From NCBI GenBank assembly GCA_016840945.1, contig JAEORJ010000224.1:1-16479 (forward strand): a stretch of DNA of 16,479 bases, given 5' to 3'. This document shows positions 6,833-13,970 of this stretch, piece after piece. The stretch's first letter is position 1. Each line of letters opens with the position of its first letter. Both the position numbers and the translations under genes were made by a program. The notes beneath the pieces were generated by a model. The model saw only the letters and a list, made by a program, of their open reading frames with translations. It ran no database searches and was not told the DNA's origin. Source of the stretch: Candidatus Gerdarchaeota archaeon (GTDB lineage Archaea > Asgardarchaeota > Heimdallarchaeia > JABLTI01).

Positions 6833-7606
6833 ATGATGAGTACTTTGGAAATAATTTTACAAGGAAATTTTGAAGGATCTAATCTTGCAGCAACAACAAA
6901 TGGGATAGCTATTATTGTTGATGTACTGAGAGCTAGCACTACTATCCCAACAGCTATGGTTAAAGGGATAACAACTTTTTATGTTTGTAAAGAAGTGCAA
7001 GAGACATATGAAATAGCTAAGATTTATGATACATTGTTGATGGGAGAACGTGATTGTTTAAAATTACCTAAATATGATTTTGGAAATAGCCCTATTGAAA
7101 TTTATCAACAGAAATTACTTACAAAAAACTCAGCTTCTTTTACTTCTTCAACAGGTGCAAGAAGGATAATAGAAGCAATTGGTTCTAATGCAATTATTAT
7201 TGGTTCAATAATTAATGCTCGGTCAGTTGTTAAAACAATTCTAAATTTAGTGAATGATAGTTCTAAAGTAATAATTGTTCCAGCTTTTAGTACTGGTCCT
7301 CTAAATAAAGCTGAGTTAACAGAAGATCAAATTGGTGGCGTTCTAATTGCTAAGGAATTTGTATCAGAAGGCATATCCATACCTAAAACAGTTAAAGCTG
7401 AAATAGACTTTTTAGAAAAGGAATTAGAAAAAACACCATTGAGTTATATATTAGAAAAAACAATTCATGGGCAAAAATTAGTGGGTTTGAATTTTACTAG
7501 TGACATCGAATTTTGCAGTAAACAGAATTTTATAGAAAAAGCACCAATCTCGAGAAATGATATCATAACGTTAACATCTGGTTCAAAGGTAGTTAAATTT
7601 ACATAA
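6833..7606 (+). CDS. comB: 2-phosphosulfolactate phosphatase (ComB) family protein
   Basis: A 257-residue protein, close to the usual ComB length. ComB is a Mg-dependent phosphatase that makes sulfolactate from phosphosulfolactate on the way to coenzyme M. Family motifs in order: VDVLRASTT (29-37), GER (71-73), FGNSPIE (83-89), TSSTGA (104-109), GSIINA (124-129), VPAF (149-152), and LTEDQIGGVLIA in the C-terminal part. The frame stays open back to 6632, but those 67 extra residues are Phe/Tyr/Cys-rich, lack family similarity and would not fit the usual N-terminus, so the ATG at 6833 (or 6836) is preferred. No other coenzyme M gene is nearby, so a different phosphosulfonate or phosphoester substrate is possible. 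The gene converges with the permease gene, with 24 bases between their ends. Confidence 0.85.
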   Translation: MMSTLEIILQGNFEGSNLAATTNGIAIIVDVLRASTTIPTAMVKGITTFYVCKEVQETYEIAKIYDTLLMGERDCLKLPKYDFGNSPIEIYQQKLLTKNSASFTSSTGARRIIEAIGSNAIIIGSIINARSVVKTILNLVNDSSKVIIVPAFSTGPLNKAELTEDQIGGVLIAKEFVSEGISIPKTVKAEIDFLEKELEKTPLSYILEKTIHGQKLVGLNFTSDIEFCSKQNFIEKAPISRNDIITLTSGSKVVKFT

Positions 7607-7632
7607 AAAAAAGAAAAAAGAGTAATTACTCT
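7603..7632 (-). terminator. Hairpin plus T-run terminator for the permease gene
   Basis: The palindrome AGAGTAATTACTCT (7619-7632) overlaps the permease stop codon. Reading the minus strand it is followed by six T, a C and eight T. The T-run matches archaeal termination signals; the short stem may help. On the plus strand the same stretch is an A-run, so it serves only the minus-strand gene well. Confidence 0.55.
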
Positions 7633-8689
7633 AACTTTTCAGTTTTGGATCTAATGCATCTCTCAGAGCATCACCCATGAGGTTAAATCCAAGCATGGTA
7701 ATAAATACCATCATTGCAGGGAAAGTTGGCATCCACCAATAAGTTAGTAGATTATCTCTATGGTAGGCTAAATCATCACCCCATGAGACAGCTGTAGGAT
7801 CGCCAAAGCCAAAGAAGGCAAGACCAGTTATACTCATGATAGTACCAGCAATACCCAAGGTAGTAATTATAATAATAGGTGAAAGAGCATTTGGTATTAC
7901 ATGCTTAAAGATGATACGTCTATCACTAGCTCCAAGAGCACGTTCAGCTTCTACAAATTCTCTTGCTTTCAAACTCAGAACAGTACTTCTTACAATTAGG
8001 CTTGTTCCTCCCCAGCTTATCAGTGAGAGGATGGTTAGAACAATTATATAATAACCACCAGAAAAGGTAGTAGCTAATTCTCTGAAAAGTGCTACTGCAA
8101 AAATAAATAGGATAAAATCAGGTAATCCAATAATTAATTCATTGATTCTTTGAATAATATCATCAAAAAATCCGCCGTAATAACCAGAGATTGCACCAAC
8201 AACTGTTCCTATGATTGTAGTAAATAACTGACCAGATAATCCAAGAGCAATGGATAATGGTGTACCAAATACAGTCCTTGAGAAAACATCATAACCTCGG
8301 GTATCAGTACCAAAAGGATACTGTAAACAAGGAGCCATATTTTCATCACCTGAAATGATATGCGTAGGAGCTGCAATCAAACGAACGTATTTCTCTGTAC
8401 CAGGTATCCAAAATTCGATGAAGTAATTGTTTATATCCCAAGGATCACCTGTAGGATTAGCTAAACCAAACCAATTATCATATTGTTGAAGAAGAAAAGC
8501 AACAACAGCTAAGACTAAAAGGAAAACAACAATAGCAAATCCAAACATCCCTAATTGGTCTCGGCGCATTCTTTTATAAGTAATAACCCAGAGACTAGAA
8601 CCCTCTATAAGTTTTAATTGATCAAGGATTTCCATTTCTTTAGTGGAATAAGCAGCATTTACTTGTTGATCTTCAGATACAGCCGACAT
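7631..8689 (-). CDS. ABC transporter permease, DppC/OppC family
   Basis: A 352-residue inner-membrane permease of peptide/nickel-type importers. An OppC-type N-terminal part has a cytoplasmic tail of about 46 residues and a first helix at about 48-68. An outer loop (about 70-125) leads to the signature FGTDTRGYDVFSR (126-138). Further helices lie at about 145-170, 189-203, 213-227, 271-292 and near the C-terminus. The EAA loop that docks on the ATPase is clear: EAERALGASDRRIIFKHVIPN (247-267 region). It ends with DALRDALDPKLKS, typical of the family. AAGGTTGG lies shortly before the ATG at 8689. The matching DppB permease, ATPases and binding protein are absent around it, so it must pair with a distant operon or have been separated from one. 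Confidence 0.9.
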   Translation of the reverse strand: MSAVSEDQQVNAAYSTKEMEILDQLKLIEGSSLWVITYKRMRRDQLGMFGFAIVVFLLVLAVVAFLLQQYDNWFGLANPTGDPWDINNYFIEFWIPGTEKYVRLIAAPTHIISGDENMAPCLQYPFGTDTRGYDVFSRTVFGTPLSIALGLSGQLFTTIIGTVVGAISGYYGGFFDDIIQRINELIIGLPDFILFIFAVALFRELATTFSGGYYIIVLTILSLISWGGTSLIVRSTVLSLKAREFVEAERALGASDRRIIFKHVIPNALSPIIIITTLGIAGTIMSITGLAFFGFGDPTAVSWGDDLAYHRDNLLTYWWMPTFPAMMVFITMLGFNLMGDALRDALDPKLKS

Positions 8690-8789
8690 ATAACCAACCT
8701 TTTTTAATCTATTTTATTTCTTTTCTAAAATCATCTAAAAGACTATCGCTTCGTATGAATATTCATTAAAAGCGCAAAAAATAATTTTA

Positions 8790-9080
8790 ATGGTTAATAA
8801 AATAATAAAATGGGAACAAAATATGACACATCATTTTAATTTCTTTTTTGTAAAAGCAGTAGGAAATGGATCGTTAAAGGTAGGACCAAAGTTCGCAACG
8901 ATAGAAGAGGAAGAAGAAAGGCGGGAAATAATTGAAGAAGCTCATAAAGCATTAGAAGAAGCATCAGTAGATGTATCAAGAATATTAGAAGATGAATTTT
9001 ATGGAGAGGTAAGTTTTTTCATTAATAACAAATTGGAACGAGCACTAGAAATATTGCGAGAAATAGATGAGGATTATTAA
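8790..9080 (+). CDS. Small acidic helical protein of unknown function
   Basis: A 96-residue frame that I do not recognise. Residues 1-11 (MVNKIIKWEQN) may not be translated: a second ATG at 8823 begins MTHHFNFFFVKAVGNGSLKVG. The rest is a run of acidic and basic residues, a long predicted helix at about 38-66 (rich in Glu, with EEAHKALEEAS), an aromatic FYGEVSFFI segment, and a second helix ending in REIDEDY. It has no membrane helix or cysteines. It stands alone between divergent and convergent neighbours and ends ten bases before the stop of the Ntn-hydrolase gene. Its codon pattern and charge distribution look like a real gene, but without homologues I cannot say more. Confidence 0.5.
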   Translation: MVNKIIKWEQNMTHHFNFFFVKAVGNGSLKVGPKFATIEEEEERREIIEEAHKALEEASVDVSRILEDEFYGEVSFFINNKLERALEILREIDEDY

Positions 9081-9090
9081 AATAAAAATA

Positions 9091-10086
9091 CTAAAGTGTG
9101 TGTTCAAAATACTCATATTTACAAGGTGAACCTATACAGAGATGAATTTTATTTGATCCTAATTCAGCAACCCATGCCCAACAAGTTGTTAATTCCATAA
9201 GTTTGTTATTATAATATTCCCGAACGTGTGGGCAAAGTTCAACTTCATGTACTCTTTGAATCTCTTTAAGATCGGTTAAATCAATGGGTTGAGTTATATT
9301 TTTGATCCAATTATTTAGATAATCAATGCGATCAGTACTATGTTTTGGTTTGTTAGGTGCTATCTCATCGAATTCTTTTGAGAAATAATGATTAGCAGTA
9401 GCTATAAATTCATCTTTAAAAATATTAGACACAACAAGATTCTGAAAAGCTTCAACTCTAGCGATGGAACCATGACTATCAACAATAAGATAATTATCTC
9501 CAATAATATGAGGAATTCTTTCTAAGAAATCTTTAGCTTCAAAAGCTGTTTGACAATTATCTAAAATCCAACGAACAGCAATGCCACTCATCACTCCAGA
9601 CCTAAAATCACTCCAGATACAATTGGAATTACCCACTGCTAAACCAGATTTATTAATCCCGCTAAATCTCCCAATTAAACTTTCGGTAAACCCTAAACTA
9701 GAATATTTCATAGAAGGTTTGGTATGCATGATATAAGAATAAGGGAGAGCTTCATTAAACCAATCCATACTCCTAGCAAAGAGTATCTTACCATTCTTAG
9801 TATATTTACCAGGAACAGTAAAAACGGTGCAACCAGAATTTAATCCAATGGAAAGTTCGGAAACAATTAAACTAGTATACTCCAAATCACCTCCATCAGC
9901 TATGCCTTGAATTTCATCAAGGATTTCAGGAAAGAATTTTCGAACAACTAATTCACAATCAAGTGCAAAATCAATCTGATCTTTTGTAAGTTTATCAAAA
10001 TAATAACTTGAACGATAAGAATCAAAATGCTTTCCTAAAAAATAACCAATATCATAATAGCTGCCTTCAAGTGTTAATTCAAACAT
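9091..10086 (-). CDS. C45 / acyl-CoA:6-APA acyltransferase-type Ntn hydrolase
   Basis: A 331-residue enzyme of the family that includes isopenicillin N acyltransferase, acid ceramidase-like amidases and choloylglycine hydrolases. These cleave themselves to expose an N-terminal Cys, then hydrolyse or transfer amide-linked acyl groups. Here the likely nucleophile is Cys86 in NSGCTVF, with processing after Gly85. FARSMDW supplies the usual Arg105 and Asp108. GDNYLIVDSHGSIARVE (starting near 196), Asn232 in TANHY, and the C-terminal TTCWAWVAELGSNKIHLCIGSPC all fit the family. No signal peptide is visible, so it probably works in the cytosol. The frame can also begin at a TTG at 10101; the ATG at 10086 is preferred. 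The substrate is not readable. It lies downstream of the tRNA on the same strand, with its own TATA-like region. Confidence 0.85.
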   Translation of the reverse strand: MFELTLEGSYYDIGYFLGKHFDSYRSSYYFDKLTKDQIDFALDCELVVRKFFPEILDEIQGIADGGDLEYTSLIVSELSIGLNSGCTVFTVPGKYTKNGKILFARSMDWFNEALPYSYIMHTKPSMKYSSLGFTESLIGRFSGINKSGLAVGNSNCIWSDFRSGVMSGIAVRWILDNCQTAFEAKDFLERIPHIIGDNYLIVDSHGSIARVEAFQNLVVSNIFKDEFIATANHYFSKEFDEIAPNKPKHSTDRIDYLNNWIKNITQPIDLTDLKEIQRVHEVELCPHVREYYNNKLMELTTCWAWVAELGSNKIHLCIGSPCKYEYFEHTL

Positions 10087-10134
10087 CGTATCATCACACA
10101 AGCAATTAGTCTAAAAGGTACGATGCTCATGAGC

Positions 10135-10150
10135 TATATAAATTTAAATA
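10135..10150 (-). promoter_or_regulatory. Candidate TATA box for the Ntn-hydrolase gene
   Basis: On the minus strand CTATTTAAATTTATAT lies about 50-65 bases before the ATG at 10086. It is the clearest TATA-like stretch between the tRNA 3' end and the gene, so the hydrolase need not depend on tRNA readthrough. Confidence 0.35.
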
Positions 10151-10175
10151 GCGAAAATTTATAAAGAAAAGAAAA

Positions 10176-10280
10176 TGGCGCCGTGTACAGGATTTGAACC
10201 TGTGGCCACCCGGTTAACAGCCGAGAGCTCTACCGCTTCACCTTGAATGGTAGCAACCATATCAATTGAGCTAACACGGC
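10176..10280 (-). tRNA. tRNA-Asn (GUU), interrupted in the D-loop, CCA encoded
   Basis: Reading the minus strand, the acceptor arms GCCGTGT (10280-10274) and ACACGGC (10186-10180) pair over seven bases. The D-stem is GCTC/GAGC. The anticodon stem CTCGG/CCGGG, with a U-G pair, closes the loop CTGTTAA with anticodon GTT (10218-10216). A five-base variable loop follows. The T-arm is ACAGG-TTCAAAT-CCTGT. Discriminator G is followed by an encoded CCA. The D-loop is too long: removing about 29 bases leaves AATTGGTA, the normal eight-base loop with G18-G19, and a tRNA of 73 bases plus CCA. The anticodon loop itself has no intron. Confidence 0.9.
10234..10262 (-). other. Insertion of about 29 bases in the tRNA-Asn D-loop, probable non-canonical intron
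   Basis: The extra segment begins after AATTG and ends before GTAGAGC; it can slide by one base because a G lies at both edges (10235-10263 is equivalent). It contains a small hairpin, ATGGT-TGCT-ACCAT, and a weaker TTCA/TGAA pairing. Archaeal tRNA introns at unusual sites are known and are cut at bulge-helix-bulge structures. I could not draw a textbook bulge-helix-bulge here, so the splice points are inferred from the tRNA consensus only. Confidence 0.6.
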
Positions 10281-10310
10281 ACTATTATGCGTTCTATTTC
10301 CGTTTCATCT

Positions 10311-10320
10311 TATTTTAAAA
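10311..10320 (-). promoter_or_regulatory. TATA box for the tRNA-Asn gene
   Basis: TTTTAAAATA on the minus strand is centred about 35 bases before the first tRNA base at 10280, a sensible distance for an archaeal promoter with a very short 5' leader. Confidence 0.45.
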
Positions 10321-10448
10321 TCTTTTCGTTTAATAGAAATATACGTACTTCTTGTCACCTAATCCTTATTTTCGACAAAATCCTCTCTTCACCTACTTTT
10401 TACGTAAAAAAAAGTATCTTTGAAATAATAGTAATCCTCTTGTTAAGT

Positions 10449-10468
10449 GATTCACACTGATGTGAATC
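10449..10468. promoter_or_regulatory. Perfect 8-bp-arm palindrome before the small membrane protein, candidate operator
   Basis: GATTCACA (10449-10456) and TGTGAATC (10461-10468) are exact inverted copies around CTGA. A TATA-like GAAATAATA lies at 10422-10430, so the predicted start of transcription falls inside the palindrome, where a repressor would block it. The gene starts 40 bases further on at 10508. No T-run follows, so a terminator is unlikely. Confidence 0.5.
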
Positions 10469-10507
10469 TATTTCCAACTATTACTAACAATAGGAGTTAT
10501 TACAACT

Positions 10508-10867
10508 ATGGTTAAATTATCTAAGATCGGGTTCCTAGCCACTTTAATTGGCGGACTCGCAGGTATTGTGTTCGGAATTTTGAACCTTGTAGCCATTCCA
10601 TTATTTACCAGTTGGTACATTGGTGGAGCAGGCTTATTAGGTTGGCTTATTGCCACTCCAAATATTATTTGGCCAATTTTAGTTCTTGTTTTCGCTACCT
10701 TAGCCTTACTTATTGGTGTGCTTAAGACATTTACAGAACTATTAGAATTTGATTTGCTCATCTGGGGTATAATCATTATTATTCTTGGTGCACTTGTTTG
10801 GGGTATCCCCGGCTGGTTAATCGTAGTCGGTGGATTACTCGTTATAATAGGCCGCTTTGTTGAATAA
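10508..10867 (+). CDS. Small four-helix membrane protein
   Basis: A 119-residue, very hydrophobic protein with about four membrane helices: roughly 7-31, 45-70, 83-100 and 104-117. Helices one and two are linked by a short loop with a SWYIGGAG segment, and an acidic turn (TFTELLEFD) separates helices two and three. Gly-rich packing motifs and PGW/PNIIWP turns suggest a compact bundle. There are no cysteines, no charged residues inside the helices and no recognised family signature. A hairpin terminator follows directly and a palindrome overlaps its likely promoter, so it appears to be a single-gene, regulated unit. Codon choice includes more C-ending codons than its neighbours, which may mean high expression. 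Its function is unknown. Confidence 0.7.
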   Translation: MVKLSKIGFLATLIGGLAGIVFGILNLVAIPLFTSWYIGGAGLLGWLIATPNIIWPILVLVFATLALLIGVLKTFTELLEFDLLIWGIIIIILGALVWGIPGWLIVVGGLLVIIGRFVE

Positions 10868-10871
10868 CATT

Positions 10872-10917
10872 AAAGAAATCATTTTTGATTTCTTTTTTTT
10901 CTTTTTTCTTTATTCTT
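10872..10917 (+). terminator. Strong stem-loop and T-run terminator
   Basis: AAAGAAATCA (10872-10881) and TGATTTCTTT (10886-10895) form a perfect 10-bp stem with a TTTT loop. It is followed by T-rich sequence broken only by single C residues until about 10917. It ends the small membrane protein gene four bases after its stop. Confidence 0.75.
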
Positions 10918-11136
10918 TCGCTGTTAATTCTTTTGTTTTTTACAGATGTTCCTACACCACTTTAATTATTTCTTGTGGGAATTTTAGTTCCTTTTCCTCT
11001 ATCCCTATATAGTCACCACTTTAGGAAAAATAAAATCAGGAATCTCTTCATACGTAACATAAAGTTTTTAGTGAAAATTATTATCAGTCCTTTAGCGAAT
11101 TATTCCCAAACCATCACTATAAAGGATAAGCTTACC

Positions 11137-12843
11137 TTGCCAGACCCCAACCCTCAAAGCCAAGATAAAATTGGTATCTCACCAACGATTGAGGGTGTTC
11201 TTCTTGATATACCTGATAAAGCTGAAGGGTTTACTGATAAAGATCTCCAGGATGGTGAGTTAGCAAAAATACCTGGTAGAGAGAAACTCTATAGTCGCTC
11301 CATTTTAGCTACCTTTAGCACAGGCATGGTTGATCCTTTTCTTACGACCATTGCTATTGATATGGGTATCAATAGTGGTCAGATGGGTTGGCTTCGAGCA
11401 ATTACTAATCTGTTAGGAAATTTTGTTCAACCTATTTTTGGTTATTTGTCTGACAAGATCAGAAGACGATCAATATTTATTGCTTTGTCCAACATTCTTT
11501 ACTCAAGTGTATGGATCCTTTTACTATTCGTTAACAATATCATTATGATAATCGTAATGGCTGGTATCATTTCCCTAGTGATTTCTTTAGGAGTACCAGC
11601 TTGGACTGCATTATTGGGAGAAGTTGTTCCATTTAAAATACGCGGTAAAATCATTGGCAATGTTAATTGGTACTCCCAAATATCATATATTTTATCCACC
11701 ATTTTAGGTGGGTTACTATTGAATTATGTAATGGGTAGTTTTTCCATTGGTTCAAGATCATTTCCCTTGAATATGTTTCTAACCATCATTATTGGTTTAG
11801 CTGCCGGAATAATATCGGCAGTGATAATCTTTACTTTCAATGAGAAAAAAGCACAGAAAAGAGCTAAGCAATTAACTGTATTATTAGCGAAAAAAAGTGA
11901 TGAAAAGAAAAAAGAACTACAGATAGAAGTAGAAGAATGCTTAGTAGAAGGATCAATAATTGATGAAAGGGATCCGCAATCAATTGTTAATAGAACCATG
12001 CAAACGATTTGTATTACTCCTGAACCTAAAGCAAGAAAAGCTTTAAGATTTTCCAAAGAAAAAACTAAGATTCCTAAACAAAGAATTGAGAATAAATACC
12101 TTCGTATGTTAAAATCAAAAGATTTCATGAAATATAACATAATATTTAGCATCCAATCATTCTTCATGTCAATGTGTTGGCCTTTATTCCCCATTAGGCA
12201 AAGATCTGATATAGGGGCAAATTATTTTGAAATAGCTGTTTTCTCAGTTGTTATGTCTGTCGCTACTGTTCTAACAATTCGTTATTCAGGTGAAGTTTCA
12301 GATTTGGTGGGTCGAAAAACACAACTTTTCTTGAATCGGTTGATACTTGCAGCTATGCCAATATCATATATGTTTGCTACTAAAGTATGGCATGTCATTT
12401 TACTCCATGCAGTCATCTGTATTCCTTTAGGATTAACTTCAGCGGTTCAACAAACATATCTAATTGATGTTACTCCCGAAGAGGATAGAAGTACGTATGT
12501 TGGCTTTTTCAATATGTGTTATGGAGTAATGTTATTTCTAGGATCACTTTTTGGTGGTTATTTGGTAGACTTTCTTATGGGTAATCTAAGTATAGGTGGT
12601 TATTCACCTCATTATGAGCAGTATTTTGCCATAACAATTGCTTTAGCAGTAGGCTTCATCGGAAGAGTTCTAACTGCTTTACCGTTCTTAACTTTAAGGG
12701 AAGTAAAATATTTCCCTTACAATATGAAAGATCTAAGAAAAATAGTCTTCAAAAGTAAAAGATTGCTAGCTTTATTGTCCTCAGTATCATTTTTCTTTGG
12801 AATAACATTTATTTTTATGGCAGGAATGGGTTATTTGCCTTAA
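11137..12843 (+). CDS. Major facilitator superfamily transporter
   Basis: A 12-helix-type secondary transporter. Numbering from the TTG at 11137, a soluble N-terminal tail of about 52 residues precedes helix 1. The first motif A, GYLSDKIRRR (102-111), lies in the loop after helix 2. A second copy, GEVSDLVGRK (385-394), marks the duplicated C-terminal half. A charged cytoplasmic loop of nearly 95 residues (about 236-329) joins the halves, longer than usual. The substrate is unknown. The frame remains open to a GTG at 10975, and a GTG at 11071 is also possible. I prefer 11137 because AAGGAT lies nine bases before it and the upstream part does not look coding. If 10975 were used the protein would be 622 residues. 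The gene stands alone after the terminator at 10872. Confidence 0.85.
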   Translation: MPDPNPQSQDKIGISPTIEGVLLDIPDKAEGFTDKDLQDGELAKIPGREKLYSRSILATFSTGMVDPFLTTIAIDMGINSGQMGWLRAITNLLGNFVQPIFGYLSDKIRRRSIFIALSNILYSSVWILLLFVNNIIMIIVMAGIISLVISLGVPAWTALLGEVVPFKIRGKIIGNVNWYSQISYILSTILGGLLLNYVMGSFSIGSRSFPLNMFLTIIIGLAAGIISAVIIFTFNEKKAQKRAKQLTVLLAKKSDEKKKELQIEVEECLVEGSIIDERDPQSIVNRTMQTICITPEPKARKALRFSKEKTKIPKQRIENKYLRMLKSKDFMKYNIIFSIQSFFMSMCWPLFPIRQRSDIGANYFEIAVFSVVMSVATVLTIRYSGEVSDLVGRKTQLFLNRLILAAMPISYMFATKVWHVILLHAVICIPLGLTSAVQQTYLIDVTPEEDRSTYVGFFNMCYGVMLFLGSLFGGYLVDFLMGNLSIGGYSPHYEQYFAITIALAVGFIGRVLTALPFLTLREVKYFPYNMKDLRKIVFKSKRLLALLSSVSFFFGITFIFMAGMGYLP

Positions 12844-13002
12844 TTTGCCGTAAAAATAATGTTCTTTTAAGTGGAAATCTCAGTATAGTACATAGATATT
12901 AGTAAAACTTCAAAAATAAACTAGTATCTATTAAATGTATGACAATCTAATCTAACTTAAGCGGATGATTTTGTCATAACACTTTAAAGTATAAACAGCA
13001 AG

Positions 13003-13012
13003 TTATAATATA
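13003..13012 (+). promoter_or_regulatory. Candidate TATA box for the CxxC two-module gene
   Basis: TTATAATATA lies 53-62 bases before the TTG start at 13065, in the 221-base gap after the MFS gene. The rest of the gap shows no coding frame or repeat that I can support. Confidence 0.4.
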
Positions 13013-13064
13013 CGAATAAATTTAGCTAAATTAATTGTTAAAAAATAGTCCGGAGTTGTAAATT

Positions 13065-13796
13065 TTGTCTGCAAGGGTACCATTAAAAGAAATAGCTCTT
13101 AATTGCAAAGGCTGTAATAAAGATATTACTATCCCAATCTATGTAGATGATCTCAAAACTCAAGTAGGTGGGTTATGGCAGGTTTCTTACCTCCATGATG
13201 ATCATGTAATAACATTACTTCTTGATAAGAATTTAGCTTTAAGGCAACATCGAGCCTCTACTATTGCAAGAACCAGTAGAGAAGAAGTTTCTGCTAGAAC
13301 TTCAGCTGAAGCTACATCACAAGCTGCTTCTACTACTACTGCAACTGCTACTTCACCAGCTTCAAGACCTGAAGCTCGCGCAAGTATTACTTTAATGCTT
13401 AAAACATTTGGTGATAAATTAGAATATGTTATGAAACCAGTTATGACTGGCGAAACTGTTATTGTCACAGGTGATTTAGCATTAATGGAAATAGCTATTG
13501 CTACAATGAAACTTTTTGTCCATAAAAAAGACTTAAGGATTAGTTGGTATACTGAAACTTTCGTAGATCCACGTGATTATGATATAATTGGCATATCAAA
13601 CAACCTTAAAGACTATTATGAAACAGAAGTCATTCTAGACATTGATAACAAAAGAGTAATCAATGGAGAAGAGTGCGATTATTGTAGAAAAGTGCTCAAA
13701 GGCTTAGAAAAAATGAATGAAGCTAAAGCCTCTGCTGAATTAAAATCTAGAATAGTTAATGTTTATAGAAGTCTACTTTGGATGCATCAAATATAA
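13065..13796 (+). CDS. Two-module CxxC protein of unknown function
   Basis: A 243-residue protein. The first module (1-65) has Cys14-x2-Cys17 followed by predicted strands, ending LHDDHVITLLLDKNLALR. A flexible Ala/Thr/Ser-rich linker spans about 66-106. The second module (107-243) begins with a helix. A hydrophobic strand-helix, VMTGETVIVTGDLALMEIAIATM, follows, then RISWYTETF, DYDIIGI and a second Cys204-x2-Cys207 pair, with a C-terminal helix. Two separated CxxC pairs could bind one metal together, but this is inference. The strand-helix segment recalls the core of DENN/longin-type regulators, without enough evidence to name it. The TTG start is supported by CGGAG nine bases upstream. The neighbouring long gene downstream is also longin-like. 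Confidence 0.65.
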   Translation: MSARVPLKEIALNCKGCNKDITIPIYVDDLKTQVGGLWQVSYLHDDHVITLLLDKNLALRQHRASTIARTSREEVSARTSAEATSQAASTTTATATSPASRPEARASITLMLKTFGDKLEYVMKPVMTGETVIVTGDLALMEIAIATMKLFVHKKDLRISWYTETFVDPRDYDIIGISNNLKDYYETEVILDIDNKRVINGEECDYCRKVLKGLEKMNEAKASAELKSRIVNVYRSLLWMHQI

Positions 13797-13823
13797 TTGC
13801 TTCTTAATATATTGGATGCTTTC

Positions 13824-13852
13824 AATTTTTTCTTTTCTTTCTTTTCACTTTA
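13824..13852 (+). terminator. T-rich terminator
   Basis: A T-rich run with scattered C (about 13824-13852) begins about 28 bases after the stop of the 243-aa gene. No stem precedes it. Archaeal polymerase can stop at such runs, so the next gene is probably transcribed separately. Confidence 0.45.
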
Positions 13853-13911
13853 GATTTAATAGTACAATCTAAAAAAATTTTTATCATCTATAGCGTCAAA
13901 TAGAGCAAAAG

Positions 13912-13924
13912 ATTTTATTATATG
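13912..13924 (+). promoter_or_regulatory. Candidate TATA box for the long longin-like gene
   Basis: TTTTATTATATG is the best TATA-like stretch ahead of the ATG at 13971, about 47-59 bases upstream. A weak GGTG at 13961-13964 is the only ribosome-binding-like site. Confidence 0.35.
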
Positions 13925-13970
13925 TCTTTAAGTATTTTTTCGCATATAGTAAGGTTACTTGGTGCCTAAC

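Noticed and set aside
10468..10776. Minus-strand frame opposite the small membrane protein
   Set aside because: Antisense shadow; no start signal and low-complexity Pro/Ile/Asn composition.
11499..12194. Minus-strand frames opposite the MFS gene
   Set aside because: Antisense to clear transporter helices and motif regions.
13202..13468. Minus-strand frame opposite the 243-aa gene
   Set aside because: Arises from the Ala/Thr/Ser linker codons read in reverse.
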